Positions 45,080 through 54,893 of a stretch of 64,000 bases of DNA are shown here, piece after piece. The translations under genes were made by a program, and so were the position numbers. Every line of letters starts with the position of its first letter. Positions within the stretch are counted from its first letter, which is position 1. The notes beneath the pieces were generated by a model, which was given only the letters and a program-made list of their open reading frames with translations, was not told the origin of the DNA and made no database searches. This DNA is from Sphingomonas endophytica (GTDB lineage: Bacteria > Pseudomonadota > Alphaproteobacteria > Sphingomonadales > Sphingomonadaceae): contig NZ_JACIJN010000002.1 of the NCBI RefSeq assembly GCF_014199415.1, positions 248,001 to 312,000 on the forward strand. The letters run 5' to 3'.

Positions 45080-46774
45080 ATGACCCGCCGCCCGCCGCCA
45101 CTGGACCTCGCCGTCCACCGCCTCTACCCCGATCGGCCCTCGACCGCCCGCATCCGAAAGACCGCCATCACGCTGATCCGCCGCCTCGCGCTCCCGTTCG
45201 CCGCGACGCTCGCCGGCACCGCGCTGCCCGCGTCCGCCGCGACGGTCGACCCGGCCGCCTATGCCCGCGCGCGGATCGCCGAAGCGGACGGCGCCGTCGC
45301 CAGCGCGGCGCAGGATTATGCGCGCGTGCTCGCCGACGATCCGCAGGACATCGCGATCGCGCTGCGCACCTTCCGCGCCGCGGTGCGTGCCGGCGACATG
45401 CCGCTCGCCGACCGCGCCGCCGCCGCGCTCGCCGCGCAAAAAGCCGCGCCCTCCGACACCGCGCTGCTGGCGCTGGCCCGCGCCGCGCGCGATGGCGACG
45501 TCACCGGTGCGGAGGCGGCGCTCAGGCGTTTCGACGGCGACCGGCTGCGCATCCTCGCGCCGCCGCTGCGCGCGTGGCTCGCGCTCGAGCGCGGCGGCGA
45601 TCCGTTCGCCGCACTGGCGCAGGCCCCCGACGAGCCGGTCGCGCGGCGCTTCGCCGCCGAGACGCGCGCGCTGCTGCTGATCGCCACCGGCCGCACCGAC
45701 GAAGGCGTGGCGGCGGTGCGCGCGCTCGGCGGGGCGGCGGAGCTTGCTGCGCTGGACGAGCGGGTCGCGGCGGCGCGGCTGTTGATCGGGCAGGGCAAGG
45801 ACAAGGCGGCACGCGCCCTGCTCGACGATGAGGCGGGCGCGACCGCGCTGCGGATCGAGCCGAACCGCGGCGCGCGCCCGACGCTCGCGTTCGGCGCGTC
45901 GCACCTGTTCACGCGCATCGCCGCCGATCTGGCGACGGGCGAGGACCCCGGCGTGCTCACCTATACGCTGCTCCGCGCCGCGCTGCGCGCCGATCCCGCC
46001 AACGATCGCGCACGGCTGTTGCTCGCCGGGGTGCTCGCGCGCGACGATGCGCTCGATGCCGGACTGGCGCTGCTCGCCGAAGTGCCCGCGGACAGTCCGT
46101 ATGCCTCGCTCGCCGCGACCGGGCGCGTCCAGATGCTCGCCGATGATGGACGCGAGGACGCCGCGCTGGCCGCGCTCGACGCGCTGTCGGTGACGAAGAA
46201 GACACCGGTCGGCGACCTCCAGCGGCTCGCCGATCTGCAGATGCGGCTCGACCGCCCGGCGCAGGCGGTGCCGCTCTATGCGCGGCTGGTGAAACAGGCC
46301 GGCGCAGGCGCGGACTGGACCGACTGGCTGCAATATGGCGCGGCGCTCGACGGGGCGGGGCGCTGGCCCGCGGCGCGCGATGCATTGGAGAAGGCGGTCG
46401 CGAAGGGCCCCGACCAGCCGCTCGCGCTCAACTATCTCGGCTATGCGCTGACGCAGCACCGCGAACGCGTCGACGAGGCGCAGGCGATGCTGGAGAAGGC
46501 GGCGCGGCTCAAGCCCGACGATGCCGCGATCGCCGACTCGCTCGGCTGGGCGCTGTACCTGCGCGGGCAGCCGGTGCGTGCCCTGCCGCTGGTCGAACGC
46601 GCCGCGCAAGCCGATCCGCTCAGCGCGGAGATCGGCGAGCATCTCGGCGACCTCTACTGGCAGGCCGGGCGCCGCTACGAGGCGCGCTACGCCTGGACCG
46701 CGGCGCAGGCGACCGCGACCCCGGTCGAGACCGCGCGGCTCGCCACCAAGATCGAACAGGGATTGCCGCAGTGA
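45080..46774 (+). CDS. Exported tetratricopeptide-repeat protein
   Basis: About 564 residues, mostly Ala/Leu/Asp-rich helices of the TPR kind. The clearest repeats are near the C-terminus: PLALNYLGYALTQHRERVDEA, cut here to two parts (PLALNYLGYAL; RVDEAQAMLEKAARLKPDD) and AIADSLGWALYLRGQPVRAL, then EIGEHLGDLYWQAGRRYEA. A signal-like segment (LALPFAATLAGTALPASAA) sits about 35 residues in, so the real start may be later than ATG 45080 and non-ATG. Such proteins commonly precede ispE in sphingomonads. A role in envelope assembly is a guess. Its stop overlaps the ispE ATG. Confidence 0.8.
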   Translation: MTRRPPPLDLAVHRLYPDRPSTARIRKTAITLIRRLALPFAATLAGTALPASAATVDPAAYARARIAEADGAVASAAQDYARVLADDPQDIAIALRTFRAAVRAGDMPLADRAAAALAAQKAAPSDTALLALARAARDGDVTGAEAALRRFDGDRLRILAPPLRAWLALERGGDPFAALAQAPDEPVARRFAAETRALLLIATGRTDEGVAAVRALGGAAELAALDERVAAARLLIGQGKDKAARALLDDEAGATALRIEPNRGARPTLAFGASHLFTRIAADLATGEDPGVLTYTLLRAALRADPANDRARLLLAGVLARDDALDAGLALLAEVPADSPYASLAATGRVQMLADDGREDAALAALDALSVTKKTPVGDLQRLADLQMRLDRPAQAVPLYARLVKQAGAGADWTDWLQYGAALDGAGRWPAARDALEKAVAKGPDQPLALNYLGYALTQHRERVDEAQAMLEKAARLKPDDAAIADSLGWALYLRGQPVRALPLVERAAQADPLSAEIGEHLGDLYWQAGRRYEARYAWTAAQATATPVETARLATKIEQGLPQ

Positions 46775-47607
46775 TGATCGCCGAAACCGCCCCCGCCAAG
46801 CTCAACCTCGCGCTGCATGTCCGCGCGCGGCGGGCGGACGGCTATCACGAGCTGGAGACATTGTTCGTCTTCGCGCGCGATGGAGACCGCGTGACGGTCA
46901 CACCCGCATCGGCGCCGGGCTTCACCGTCACCGGCCCGTTCGCCGCCGCGGTCGGCCCGGTCGCCGACAATCTCGTCACCCGCGCCGAGGCGGCGTTCCG
47001 GCAGGCGTTCGCGCCCGACGCGGTGCATGTGGTAACGCTCGACAAGCATCTGCCGGTCGCCTCGGGGATCGGTGGCGGCTCGGCGGATGCCGCCGCGACG
47101 CTCCGCGCGCTCGCCCGGCTGCATGGCCTGCCCGTCGACACGCCGCGCTTGCTGACGATTGCGGCGGGGCTGGGCGCGGATGTGCCGGCCTGCCTGCTCG
47201 GCCGCCCGACCTTCGGGCGCGGGCGCGGCGACGCGCTCGCGCCGGTCGCGGGGCTGGGCGACATGCCGGCGCTGCTGGTGAACCCCGGCGTGGCGGTGTC
47301 GACTGCGCAGGTCTTCGCGCATTGGGACGGCATCGACCGCGGCGCGCTCGCTCTCACCGGAACGACACTGGAACGCGCCATCGCGGGCCGGAACGACCTC
47401 CAACCGCCCGCCGAGGCGATCGCGCCCGTGATCGAGGCGGTTATTTCCCGACTTTCCTCGGCACCGGGTGCGGTTTTGACGCGCATGTCCGGTTCCGGCG
47501 CGACCTGCTTCGCGCTGTTCCACGACGCTGCCGCACGCGACTCCGCCGCCGCGCAGATCGCTGAAGCGGCGCCCGATTGGTGGCTGTGTCCAACCACGAT
47601 CGGCTGA
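46774..47607 (+). CDS. ispE: 4-Diphosphocytidyl-2-C-methyl-D-erythritol kinase
   Basis: ATP-dependent kinase of the MEP isoprenoid pathway, GHMP superfamily. It is 277 residues. The N-terminal APAKLNLALHV and DGYHELETLF are IspE signatures. The ATP loop is LPVASGIGGGSADAAA, and the C-terminal MSGSGATCFALF is the third GHMP motif. The ATG at 46774 overlaps the TPR gene stop (TGATG), so the two are coupled. An in-frame GTG lies 3 nt upstream. Confidence 0.96.
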   Translation: MIAETAPAKLNLALHVRARRADGYHELETLFVFARDGDRVTVTPASAPGFTVTGPFAAAVGPVADNLVTRAEAAFRQAFAPDAVHVVTLDKHLPVASGIGGGSADAAATLRALARLHGLPVDTPRLLTIAAGLGADVPACLLGRPTFGRGRGDALAPVAGLGDMPALLVNPGVAVSTAQVFAHWDGIDRGALALTGTTLERAIAGRNDLQPPAEAIAPVIEAVISRLSSAPGAVLTRMSGSGATCFALFHDAAARDSAAAQIAEAAPDWWLCPTTIG

Positions 47608-47628
47608 AAAGCTTGTATTCAGGCGAAA

Positions 47629-47666
47629 GTTCGCTACTTGTTCTCATGGAACAAACTGAATACAAC
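47629..47666 (+). promoter_or_regulatory. SOS box and promoter of recA
   Basis: GTTC (47629-47632), 7 nt, GTTC (47640-47643): the alphaproteobacterial LexA box. The second half-site overlaps the -35 hexamer TTGTTC (47638-47643). This is followed after 17 nt by TACAAC (47661-47666) as -10. LexA bound here would block polymerase. Confidence 0.85.
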
Positions 47667-47720
47667 GGCGCGGCGCGTTGAATGCGGCGCGCGGTTGCTC
47701 TAGCGAAAGGCTCCACGGCA

Positions 47721-48794
47721 ATGGCCGCCAAACTTCAGGTGATCGATACCGGCATGGCAACCGCGAATTCAGACCGTCAAAAGGCGCTCGACGCCGCGCT
47801 GGCACAGATCGATCGCGCCTTCGGCAAGGGCTCGGCGATGAAGCTGGGGCAGAAGGAGACGATGCAGGTCGAGGCGATCTCGACCGGGTCGCTCGGGCTC
47901 GACATCGCGCTCGGCGTCGGCGGACTGCCGCGCGGGCGCGTGATCGAGGTCTATGGCCCGGAAAGCTCGGGCAAGACGACGCTCGCGCTGCACGTCATCG
48001 CCGAGGCGCAGAAGGGCGGCGGCACCGCCGCATTCGTCGACGCCGAGCATGCGCTCGACCCGGTCTATGCCAAGAAGCTCGGGGTCAACATCGACGAACT
48101 GATCGTGTCGCAGCCCGATACCGGGGAGCAGGCGCTGGAGATCGTCGACACGCTGGTGCGCTCGAACGCGATCGACGTGCTGGTGGTCGACTCGGTCGCC
48201 GCGCTGGTGCCGCGCGCCGAGATCGAGGGCGAGATGGGCGACAGCCACGTCGGCCTGCAGGCGCGATTGATGTCGCAGAGCCTGCGCAAGCTGACCGGCT
48301 CGATCAGCCGCTCGCGCTGCATGGTGATCTTCATCAACCAGCTCCGCATGAAGATCGGCGTCATGTACGGCAATCCCGAAACGACGACCGGCGGCAATGC
48401 GCTGAAATTCTATGCCTCGGTCCGCCTCGATATCCGCCGCACCGGCGCGATCAAGGATCGTGACGAGGTGATCGGCAACGCGACCCGCGTGAAGGTGGTC
48501 AAGAACAAGGTCGCGCCGCCGTTCAAGCAGGTCGAGTTCGACATCATGTACGGCGAGGGTATCTCGAAGATCGGCGAGATCCTCGACATCGGCGTCAAGG
48601 CCGGGCTGGTCGAGAAGGCGGGTGCGTGGTTCTCCTATGATTCGGTGCGGATCGGGCAGGGGCGTGAGAATTCCAAGAACTTCCTGCGCGAAAACCCCGA
48701 GATGAAGGACCGTCTGGAAAAAGCGATCCGCGGCCGTACCGAGCAAGTCGCCGACGGGATGATGGCCGGGCCGAGCGAGGACGACGACGTCTGA
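47721..48794 (+). CDS. recA: Recombinase A
   Basis: Strand-exchange protein for homologous recombination and the trigger of LexA self-cleavage. It is 357 residues. Walker A is GPESSGKTT, the catalytic Glu lies in FVDAEHALD, and Walker B is [13 protein letters not shown]1 ([17 protein letters not shown]) and L2 ([16 protein letters not shown]) are intact. The acidic C-terminus ends [11 protein letters not shown] 47721 is used; the frame is open back to 47682 with MRRAVALAK, which lies across the leader. Controlled by the SOS box upstream. Confidence 0.98.
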   Translation: MAAKLQVIDTGMATANSDRQKALDAALAQIDRAFGKGSAMKLGQKETMQVEAISTGSLGLDIALGVGGLPRGRVIEVYGPESSGKTTLALHVIAEAQKGGGTAAFVDAEHALDPVYAKKLGVNIDELIVSQPDTGEQALEIVDTLVRSNAIDVLVVDSVAALVPRAEIEGEMGDSHVGLQARLMSQSLRKLTGSISRSRCMVIFINQLRMKIGVMYGNPETTTGGNALKFYASVRLDIRRTGAIKDRDEVIGNATRVKVVKNKVAPPFKQVEFDIMYGEGISKIGEILDIGVKAGLVEKAGAWFSYDSVRIGQGRENSKNFLRENPEMKDRLEKAIRGRTEQVADGMMAGPSEDDDV

Positions 48795-48825
48795 TCGCGG
48801 TCGTGCGACCCCGGACCTGCCTTGG

Positions 48826-49689
48826 ATGACGAGCGGCAGCGACTGGCGCGGGCGGGTCGGCGACGTCTGGGCGGAGGAACATGCGCGTACCGAGCAGGCC
48901 TTCAGCGGTATCGCCGCGGCGCTCGGCAATGCGATCGCCGCCGTCGCGCCCCATGAAGGGCGGGCCGTCGATCTCGGCTGCGGGGTCGGCGGCACCACGC
49001 TGGCGCTTGCCGGCATGCGGCCGCATCTGCGGGTCACCGGCATCGACCTGTCCGCGGCGCTGATCGCGGTAGCGCGGCGCTCTGCGGCAGTGGCGGGCGC
49101 ACCGACCGTCTCAGGGGCGCAAGCTCCGGCCTTCGTCTGCGGCGACATCGTGGAGCTTGTGCCGGCCTTGGCGCCGCTCGACCTGCTGGTCTCGCGCCAC
49201 GGGCTGATGTTCTTCGCCAATCCGGACGTCGCGTTCACCGCATTGCGCAAAGCGGCGGCGGCAGATGCGCCGTTGGTCTTCTCCTGTTTCGCCGCGCGGG
49301 GCGAGAACGACTGGGTCACCGCCCCCGAAGCCGCGCTGACCCTCGATCCCATGCTTGCGAGCGGCTATGCGCCGGGGCCGTTTGCGCTCGGTGATGAGGT
49401 TTTCACGCGCGCGCTGCTCGAACGGAGCGGCTGGCGTGACGTACGGATCGTCCGCCACCGCGTCGACTATCCCGTCGGGAGCGGTGACGCGCCGGTCGAA
49501 AGCGCGCTGGCTTTCTACCGCCGCATCGGGCCGCTCGCCTCGCTCCTCGCCGCCAGCCAGAACCGCGATCGCGACCGATATGAGGCGGTGCTCCGCGATC
49601 TGTTCGCCGCGCGGATACGCGAGGGCGCGGTGACGTTCTCCGCCACGATATTGGTGGTAACCGCGCGCGCGGGGAAGGAAGCTGCATGA
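48826..49689 (+). CDS. Class I SAM-dependent methyltransferase
   Basis: A 287-residue Rossmann-fold methyltransferase. Motif I is AVDLGCGVGGTTLALA, motif II the acidic GIDLSAA, motif III FVCGDIVEL, and a later LLVSRHGLMFF corresponds to motif IV. It belongs to the UbiE/Trans-aconitate group of small-molecule methyltransferases; the substrate is unknown. The stop overlaps the GST start (ATGA at 49686), so the two form an operon. Confidence 0.88.
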   Translation: MTSGSDWRGRVGDVWAEEHARTEQAFSGIAAALGNAIAAVAPHEGRAVDLGCGVGGTTLALAGMRPHLRVTGIDLSAALIAVARRSAAVAGAPTVSGAQAPAFVCGDIVELVPALAPLDLLVSRHGLMFFANPDVAFTALRKAAAADAPLVFSCFAARGENDWVTAPEAALTLDPMLASGYAPGPFALGDEVFTRALLERSGWRDVRIVRHRVDYPVGSGDAPVESALAFYRRIGPLASLLAASQNRDRDRYEAVLRDLFAARIREGAVTFSATILVVTARAGKEAA

Positions 49690-50333
49690 CGATCATCGTC
49701 CACCACCTCGAGAATTCCCGCTCGCAACGGATCCTGTGGATGCTCGAGGAGCTGGATCTCCCCTATGAGGTGAAGCGCTACGAGCGCGACAAGGCGACGA
49801 TGCTCGCGCCCCCCGAATTGCGCCGCGTCCATCCGCTCGGCAAGTCGCCGGTGATCGAGGACCAGGCGGCGCAGGGCGTGACCGGATCGCGCGTCATCGC
49901 GGAGACCGGCGCGATCGTCGAATATCTCGTCGACCTCGCAGACGGAAAGCTGGGCGCGCCGTCCAAGCGCGACGCGGCGCTCGCCTACCGCTTCTGGCTT
50001 CATTATGCGGAGGGCTCGCTGATGCCGCCGCTGCTCGTCAAGCTGGTCGTCTCGCGCATCCCGCTGGTCGGCAACCGCGTCGCCACGCAGATCCAGCCGA
50101 TGATCGACCGCCATCTCGATTATGTCGAGGCGTCGCTCGCCGAACACCCGTGGTTCGCCGGCGATACGTTCACCGCCGCCGACATCATGATGAGCTTCCC
50201 GCTGGAGGCCGCGCGCAGTCGCGCCGGGCTCGATGCCAGCCGCCCCAATACGATGGGCTGGCTCGAGCGTATCCACGCGCGCCCGGCCTATCAGCGCGCG
50301 CTCGCGGCGGGCGGGCCTTATGCCTATGCGTGA
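49686..50333 (+). CDS. Glutathione S-transferase
   Basis: Cytosolic GST of 215 residues. The thioredoxin-like N-domain has IVHHLENSRSQRILWMLEEL with a Ser near residue 11-13 at the catalytic spot, the cis-Pro in KSPVIED, and the glutathione-binding SRVIAETGAIVEYL (Glu-Thr in place of the usual Glu-Ser). The C-domain has WFAGDTFTAADIMMSFPLE, the N-capping motif. Coupled to the methyltransferase. Likely detoxifies or isomerises a hydrophobic electrophile. Confidence 0.93.
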   Translation: MTIIVHHLENSRSQRILWMLEELDLPYEVKRYERDKATMLAPPELRRVHPLGKSPVIEDQAAQGVTGSRVIAETGAIVEYLVDLADGKLGAPSKRDAALAYRFWLHYAEGSLMPPLLVKLVVSRIPLVGNRVATQIQPMIDRHLDYVEASLAEHPWFAGDTFTAADIMMSFPLEAARSRAGLDASRPNTMGWLERIHARPAYQRALAAGGPYAYA

Positions 50334-50492
50334 TCGCTGGTCGGCATCGGCATGAAGCGGGCTTCCGGATCAGGCCCCCGGTGACCGAGCGGGGCGTGAC
50401 GGCGTAAGCGGGTCGGAGAAGCCGCCGCCCCGGATGGTTTCCGGAGCGACGGCTGGGGTTGGCAAGGAGGCTCGACTGCCTCGCCCGTGCGA

Positions 50493-53222
50493 TCAGAAGC
50501 GCGTGCGCAACGTCAGCCCGTACGTGCGCGGCTCGCCGAGGAACGAGGTGAACAGCGAATTGGCACTCGCGAAGCTCGGGCTGCCGAACGCCTGCACCTG
50601 CGATTGCGACCCGGCGCCCTGGAACGGCGCGGTGAAGGCAATCTGCTGATAGTTGGTGTCGAGCAGGTTCTGCGCCCAGAGTTCGACCGCCCAGCGCTGT
50701 TGATCGCCGCGCAACCCGATGCGCGCGTTCATCAGGAAGAAGCCGTCCTGCATCTTCTCGATGAACAGGTCCGAGCCGGTGTTGTAGTCGCTGGTCATGC
50801 GGCCATCGACGTAGAACAGCGCGCGCAGCCCGTTGCCGCCGATTTCGGGTGTCCAGCCGATCGAGCTGGTCACGGTGTGCCGCGGCGCATTGGACATCTG
50901 CGCGCCGGGCAGCAGGAACAGCGCCGGGCTCAGCGGCTCGCCCGCCTTGCTGCCCACGAGGTTGCGCGCATAATCGGCGTGGGTCAGCGTGTAGCCGAGA
51001 TTCACCGTCACGTCGGGAGTCGGGTACATGCCGACCTCCAGCTCGACGCCCTGCGTCACCAGCCCCTTGCCGACCTTGCCCGCGCACCCGCCGGTCGCGC
51101 TCGAATTGTCGCGGTCCGCGCCGTTCAGCGACGTGTCGCAGCCGCCGATATTCTGGACGATGTAACTGGTGCCGTTAAAGGTATTGAGCTGGAAGTTGGT
51201 GAACTCCGACCGGAACGCCGCGACATTGGCGGTGAACTGGCGCGACGAATATTTCAGCCCCAGCTCATAGGCATTCACCGTCTCGGGGTCGAAGCGCAGG
51301 TTGCGGACGTTCGACGCGGGCGGGGTGGTCAGCACCGTCTCGCTGAGGTCGGAGCGGTCGAGATTATACCCGCCTGCCTTGTAGCCGCGCGCATAGGAGG
51401 CGTAGAGCAAGGTCGAGGCGACCGGCTTCCACGAGACGACGCCGGTGCCGGTCAGCTGGCCCTCGCGGATCTGGTCGCGCAGCGCGACATCGGTCAGCGC
51501 CGCGCTCGAATTGCCGATGCACGACAGCGTGACGATCCCGCCCGCGACCGAGCGCAGCGTCGCGTTGCTGCTGGCGAGCAGCGAGCGCAGCGCGGCCTGT
51601 TGCGCCGGGCAGATCGTGTTGTTGTTGTTGAACCCGGCCGCCAGCGTCTTGTGCTCATTGGTGTAGCGCAACCCGACGGTCACACTGAGCCGGTCGGTCA
51701 GCCGGTAAATGTTGTGCGTGAAGAAGGCGAAATTCTCGCTGGTCTGGCGGTAGACGTCGCGCAGGCTGCCGAGATTGCTGAGCGTGCTCAGCCGGTCGAT
51801 CCCCCCCACCGCGATCGCGCCGATCCCGGCGGTCAGCGCCGCGCGGCCGGCGGTGCTGAGGCAGCCCGGATTGGCGGCGTTGCGCAGTGCGGCGGCGGGG
51901 TTGATCGACAGCACCGCGCGGCACGCGGCGAACGCGCCATATTGCGCGCCGAATTGCAGGTTATCGACCAGCGCGAGGTTCTCGTGCGCGTAATAGCCGC
52001 CGACCAGCCAGTCGAGCCGGTTGTCGAGGATCGTGCCCGAGAAGCGGCTTTCGTGGGTGAAGACTTTGAACTGGCGATAATTGTTTCCGTCGTCTGGGCG
52101 ATAGACCAGGTCGACGTTGGAATAATCCATGTCACCCGCGCCGCCCGACTTATACTCGCGATACGCGGTCAGCGAGGTGAGCTGCGTCGCGCCGAGGTTC
52201 CAGCGTACGCGCATCGACACGCCACCGTCTGTGGTCAGGTTGCTGTAGGCGCGGCCGGCGGTCTGCGCGATGCGGCGATTATAGGGATCGCCCTCGCTCG
52301 GCAGCACGCCGCCGAGGCTGCGCAGGATGCCGGTGATCGGGTTGGCGGCGCTGATCGCGTAATCGCCCGGCGTACCCGGCGTCGGGTCGACCTTCTGGCG
52401 GGTGTCGACATAAACCGCGCCGCAGCACTTTTCGTCGCGCCGCGTATAATCGCCGATGAAGCGCACCGCGAGATCGGGGGTGATCGTGAACAGCAACTGC
52501 CCGCGCACGAAATAACGATCGCGGTTGTTGAAGTCGGTCTTGTTGACCACGTCCGTCAGGAAGCCATCGCGGCGGCTGGCGACACCGTCGATCCGGAAGG
52601 CGAGCAGATCCTTGATGACCGGCCCCGTCAGCGCACCCTGCACGCGGACCGCATTGTAATTGCCGTAGCTGACCTCGCCCATGCCGCCGAACTTGAACTC
52701 GGGCAGCTTGGTGTAGATGCTGATCGCACCCGCGGACGAATTGCGGCCCGACAGCGTCCCCTGCGGCCCGCGCAACACCTCGATCCGCTCGACCTCGCCA
52801 AGATCGTTGAGCCCCGCGCCGGTGCGGCTGCGATAGATGCCGTCGATGAACACCGCCACCGAGCTTTCCAGGCCGGGGTTGTCGCCGACCGTGCCGACGC
52901 CGCGGATGCGTGCGGAGGCATTCGCCTCGCTGCCGGTCGAGGAGACGAGCAGCGACGGTGCGATCTGGGTCATCTGGCGGATGTCGGTCGCGCCGGAATT
53001 CTGCAGCGCCGCCTGCCCGAAGGCCGACACCGCGATCGGCACGTTCGATAGCCGCTCGGAGCGGCGGGTGGCGGTGACAACGATATCCGCGGTATTGGGG
53101 GAGGCGGCCTGGGTCGCGTCCTTGGGCTGGTTGGCCGCCGATCCGCGCAGGTCCTGCGCCGCGGCGGGCGCCGCGATGATCGCGAACACCGCAACCGACC
53201 GATACAAACGCGCCTTCCGCAT
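50493..53222 (-). CDS. TonB-dependent receptor
   Basis: Outer-membrane TonB-dependent transporter, 909 residues. The signal peptide (MRKARLYRSVAVFAIIAAPAAAQ) is followed by the TonB-box region DIVVTATRRSERLSNVPIAV. The plug has ARIRGVGTVGDNP and IEVLRGPQGTLSGRNSSAGA. The barrel has Cys pairs in extracellular loop positions (KCCGAVY, FAACRAV, NPGCL, GGCD/GGCAG), likely disulphides. It ends YGLTLRTRF. GGGGGAGTAAC precedes the ATG at 53222. The substrate is unknown; no transport genes flank it. Confidence 0.92.
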   Translation of the reverse strand: MRKARLYRSVAVFAIIAAPAAAQDLRGSAANQPKDATQAASPNTADIVVTATRRSERLSNVPIAVSAFGQAALQNSGATDIRQMTQIAPSLLVSSTGSEANASARIRGVGTVGDNPGLESSVAVFIDGIYRSRTGAGLNDLGEVERIEVLRGPQGTLSGRNSSAGAISIYTKLPEFKFGGMGEVSYGNYNAVRVQGALTGPVIKDLLAFRIDGVASRRDGFLTDVVNKTDFNNRDRYFVRGQLLFTITPDLAVRFIGDYTRRDEKCCGAVYVDTRQKVDPTPGTPGDYAISAANPITGILRSLGGVLPSEGDPYNRRIAQTAGRAYSNLTTDGGVSMRVRWNLGATQLTSLTAYREYKSGGAGDMDYSNVDLVYRPDDGNNYRQFKVFTHESRFSGTILDNRLDWLVGGYYAHENLALVDNLQFGAQYGAFAACRAVLSINPAAALRNAANPGCLSTAGRAALTAGIGAIAVGGIDRLSTLSNLGSLRDVYRQTSENFAFFTHNIYRLTDRLSVTVGLRYTNEHKTLAAGFNNNNTICPAQQAALRSLLASSNATLRSVAGGIVTLSCIGNSSAALTDVALRDQIREGQLTGTGVVSWKPVASTLLYASYARGYKAGGYNLDRSDLSETVLTTPPASNVRNLRFDPETVNAYELGLKYSSRQFTANVAAFRSEFTNFQLNTFNGTSYIVQNIGGCDTSLNGADRDNSSATGGCAGKVGKGLVTQGVELEVGMYPTPDVTVNLGYTLTHADYARNLVGSKAGEPLSPALFLLPGAQMSNAPRHTVTSSIGWTPEIGGNGLRALFYVDGRMTSDYNTGSDLFIEKMQDGFFLMNARIGLRGDQQRWAVELWAQNLLDTNYQQIAFTAPFQGAGSQSQVQAFGSPSFASANSLFTSFLGEPRTYGLTLRTRF

Positions 53223-53430
53223 CAGTTACTCCCCCAACGTCACTCTGGAATGATGGCGCTGCTGGTAGGGGATGCGGAATAAGGACTGGTTAATGCGCCA
53301 TTTTGCCTGCGAGTCCTTTCGCCGGCCCGCTCGTTGGGACCGGCATGACGCCACGGCTGCATCGTCCGCAATCGAGATTGCGCGATTCGGCCTCTCAACC
53401 CGACGAATCAAAGGTGATAAGCCGGCTGCC

Positions 53431-54882
53431 ATGATGTCGTTTGCCTCACGAAGCCTCCTGCTTGCCGCGCTCGTTGCCGCGGCCCCCTCCGCCGCGCAGG
53501 TCCCGGTCACGCCGGAGACCGCCGCGCCGACGCCGATCCCGCTCGTCCAGCCGCAACTGCCGCTGCCGACGCTGAGTGACGCGCAACGGCAGGAGCTTGC
53601 GCGGCTGATCGCCAAGGATGAGGTCGCGCAGGGGCTGAGCCGCACGCCGCGCAGCGATCTCGACCGGCTCGACAACGCGTCGCTGGCGCGCGTGGCGCTC
53701 GACCATGCGCGCGCGGTGCACGGCGGGCGGCTGATGCCGTCCGATTTCCAGAAGGACTGGGGAATTCGGCCGACCGCCTATGACCCGCTGCCGGGCTTCG
53801 TCGACGCGGTCGCGCGCGACCGGCTGACGACCTGGGTCCGCTCGCTCCCGCCGCCCTATCAGGGCTATGACGCGCTGGTCGAAGGGCTGGCGCGCTATCG
53901 CAAGATTGTGGCCGCGGGCGGCTGGCCAATGCTGACGGTCGCACCGGCCTATGGCAGCAGCGGCCCGGCGGTGGGGCGGCTCCGCGAGCGGCTTGCGATC
54001 GAGGACCCGGAGCTGACCGGCACCGGCGACCGCTTCGACGCCGCGTTGCTGGAGGGGGTGCGGCGTGCGCAGCGCCGCTATGGCCTCAACCCGGCCGGGC
54101 AGGTCGGTGCGCAGACGCTCGCCGCGCTCAACGTTCCCGTCGAGCAGCGCATCCAGTCGATCCTCGCCAATCTGGAGCGGTGGCGCTGGCTGCCGCCGAC
54201 GCTCGATCGGCGACGCGTGCAGGTCAACATCGCCGCGGCGGTGCTGACCGCGTTCGACGGCGACCGGCCGATCATGTCGATGCGCGCGGTCACCGGGCGG
54301 CCGGGCAACGAGACGCCGATGCTGGTGTCGCAGATCAGCAGCATCGTCATCAACCCGCCGTGGAACGTGCCAAGTTCGATCGCGACCAAGGAATTGTGGC
54401 CGAAGGAGCGCGCCAATCCGGGCTATCTGAAGCGCAACGGCTTTCGCGTGATCGACACCGGCAACGGCGGCAAGCGGTTGCAACAGGCGTCCGAACAGAG
54501 CGCGCTGGGGCGGTTCAAATTCGATTTCCCGAACGATTTCGCGGTCTATCTCCACGACACGCCGGCGCGCTCGGGATTCTCGAAGTTCGACCGGCTCGCC
54601 AGCCACGGCTGCGTCCGGCTGGAGAAACCCGAGGATCTCGCCAAATTGCTGATGGCGACCACGCCCGACTGGCAGCCCGAGGCGATCGACGCGGCGGTCG
54701 CCGCCGGCAAGACGGTGCGCGCGAAGATGGCCGAGCCGGTCAGCGTCTATCTGCTCTATTGGTCGGCGTTCGCCGGCGCGGACGGGCAGGTCGGGTTCCG
54801 CGAAGATCCCTATGGCTGGGACGGCAAGCTGGCTGCTACGGTCGAGCGACGTTCCGCCGCGCAGGCGCTGGCGGCGAAGTGA
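53431..54882 (+). CDS. L,D-transpeptidase (YcbB/LdtD type)
   Basis: Periplasmic cross-linking enzyme of 483 residues. A signal peptide (ends VAAAPSAAQ) is followed by a long helical scaffold and a peptidoglycan-binding domain (about 190-240: GSSGPAVGRLRERL, RYGLNPAGQVGAQTLAALN). The catalytic YkuD domain follows. YLHDTPARSGF has the His, and SHGCVRLEKPEDLA holds the nucleophile Cys394. VINPPWNVPSSIATKE is the family's INPPW motif. Such enzymes make 3-3 cross-links and resist most beta-lactams. The start is either of two adjacent ATGs at 53431 or 53434. Confidence 0.94.
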   Translation: MMSFASRSLLLAALVAAAPSAAQVPVTPETAAPTPIPLVQPQLPLPTLSDAQRQELARLIAKDEVAQGLSRTPRSDLDRLDNASLARVALDHARAVHGGRLMPSDFQKDWGIRPTAYDPLPGFVDAVARDRLTTWVRSLPPPYQGYDALVEGLARYRKIVAAGGWPMLTVAPAYGSSGPAVGRLRERLAIEDPELTGTGDRFDAALLEGVRRAQRRYGLNPAGQVGAQTLAALNVPVEQRIQSILANLERWRWLPPTLDRRRVQVNIAAAVLTAFDGDRPIMSMRAVTGRPGNETPMLVSQISSIVINPPWNVPSSIATKELWPKERANPGYLKRNGFRVIDTGNGGKRLQQASEQSALGRFKFDFPNDFAVYLHDTPARSGFSKFDRLASHGCVRLEKPEDLAKLLMATTPDWQPEAIDAAVAAGKTVRAKMAEPVSVYLLYWSAFAGADGQVGFREDPYGWDGKLAATVERRSAAQALAAK

Positions 54883-54893
54883 AGGAAGTACGA

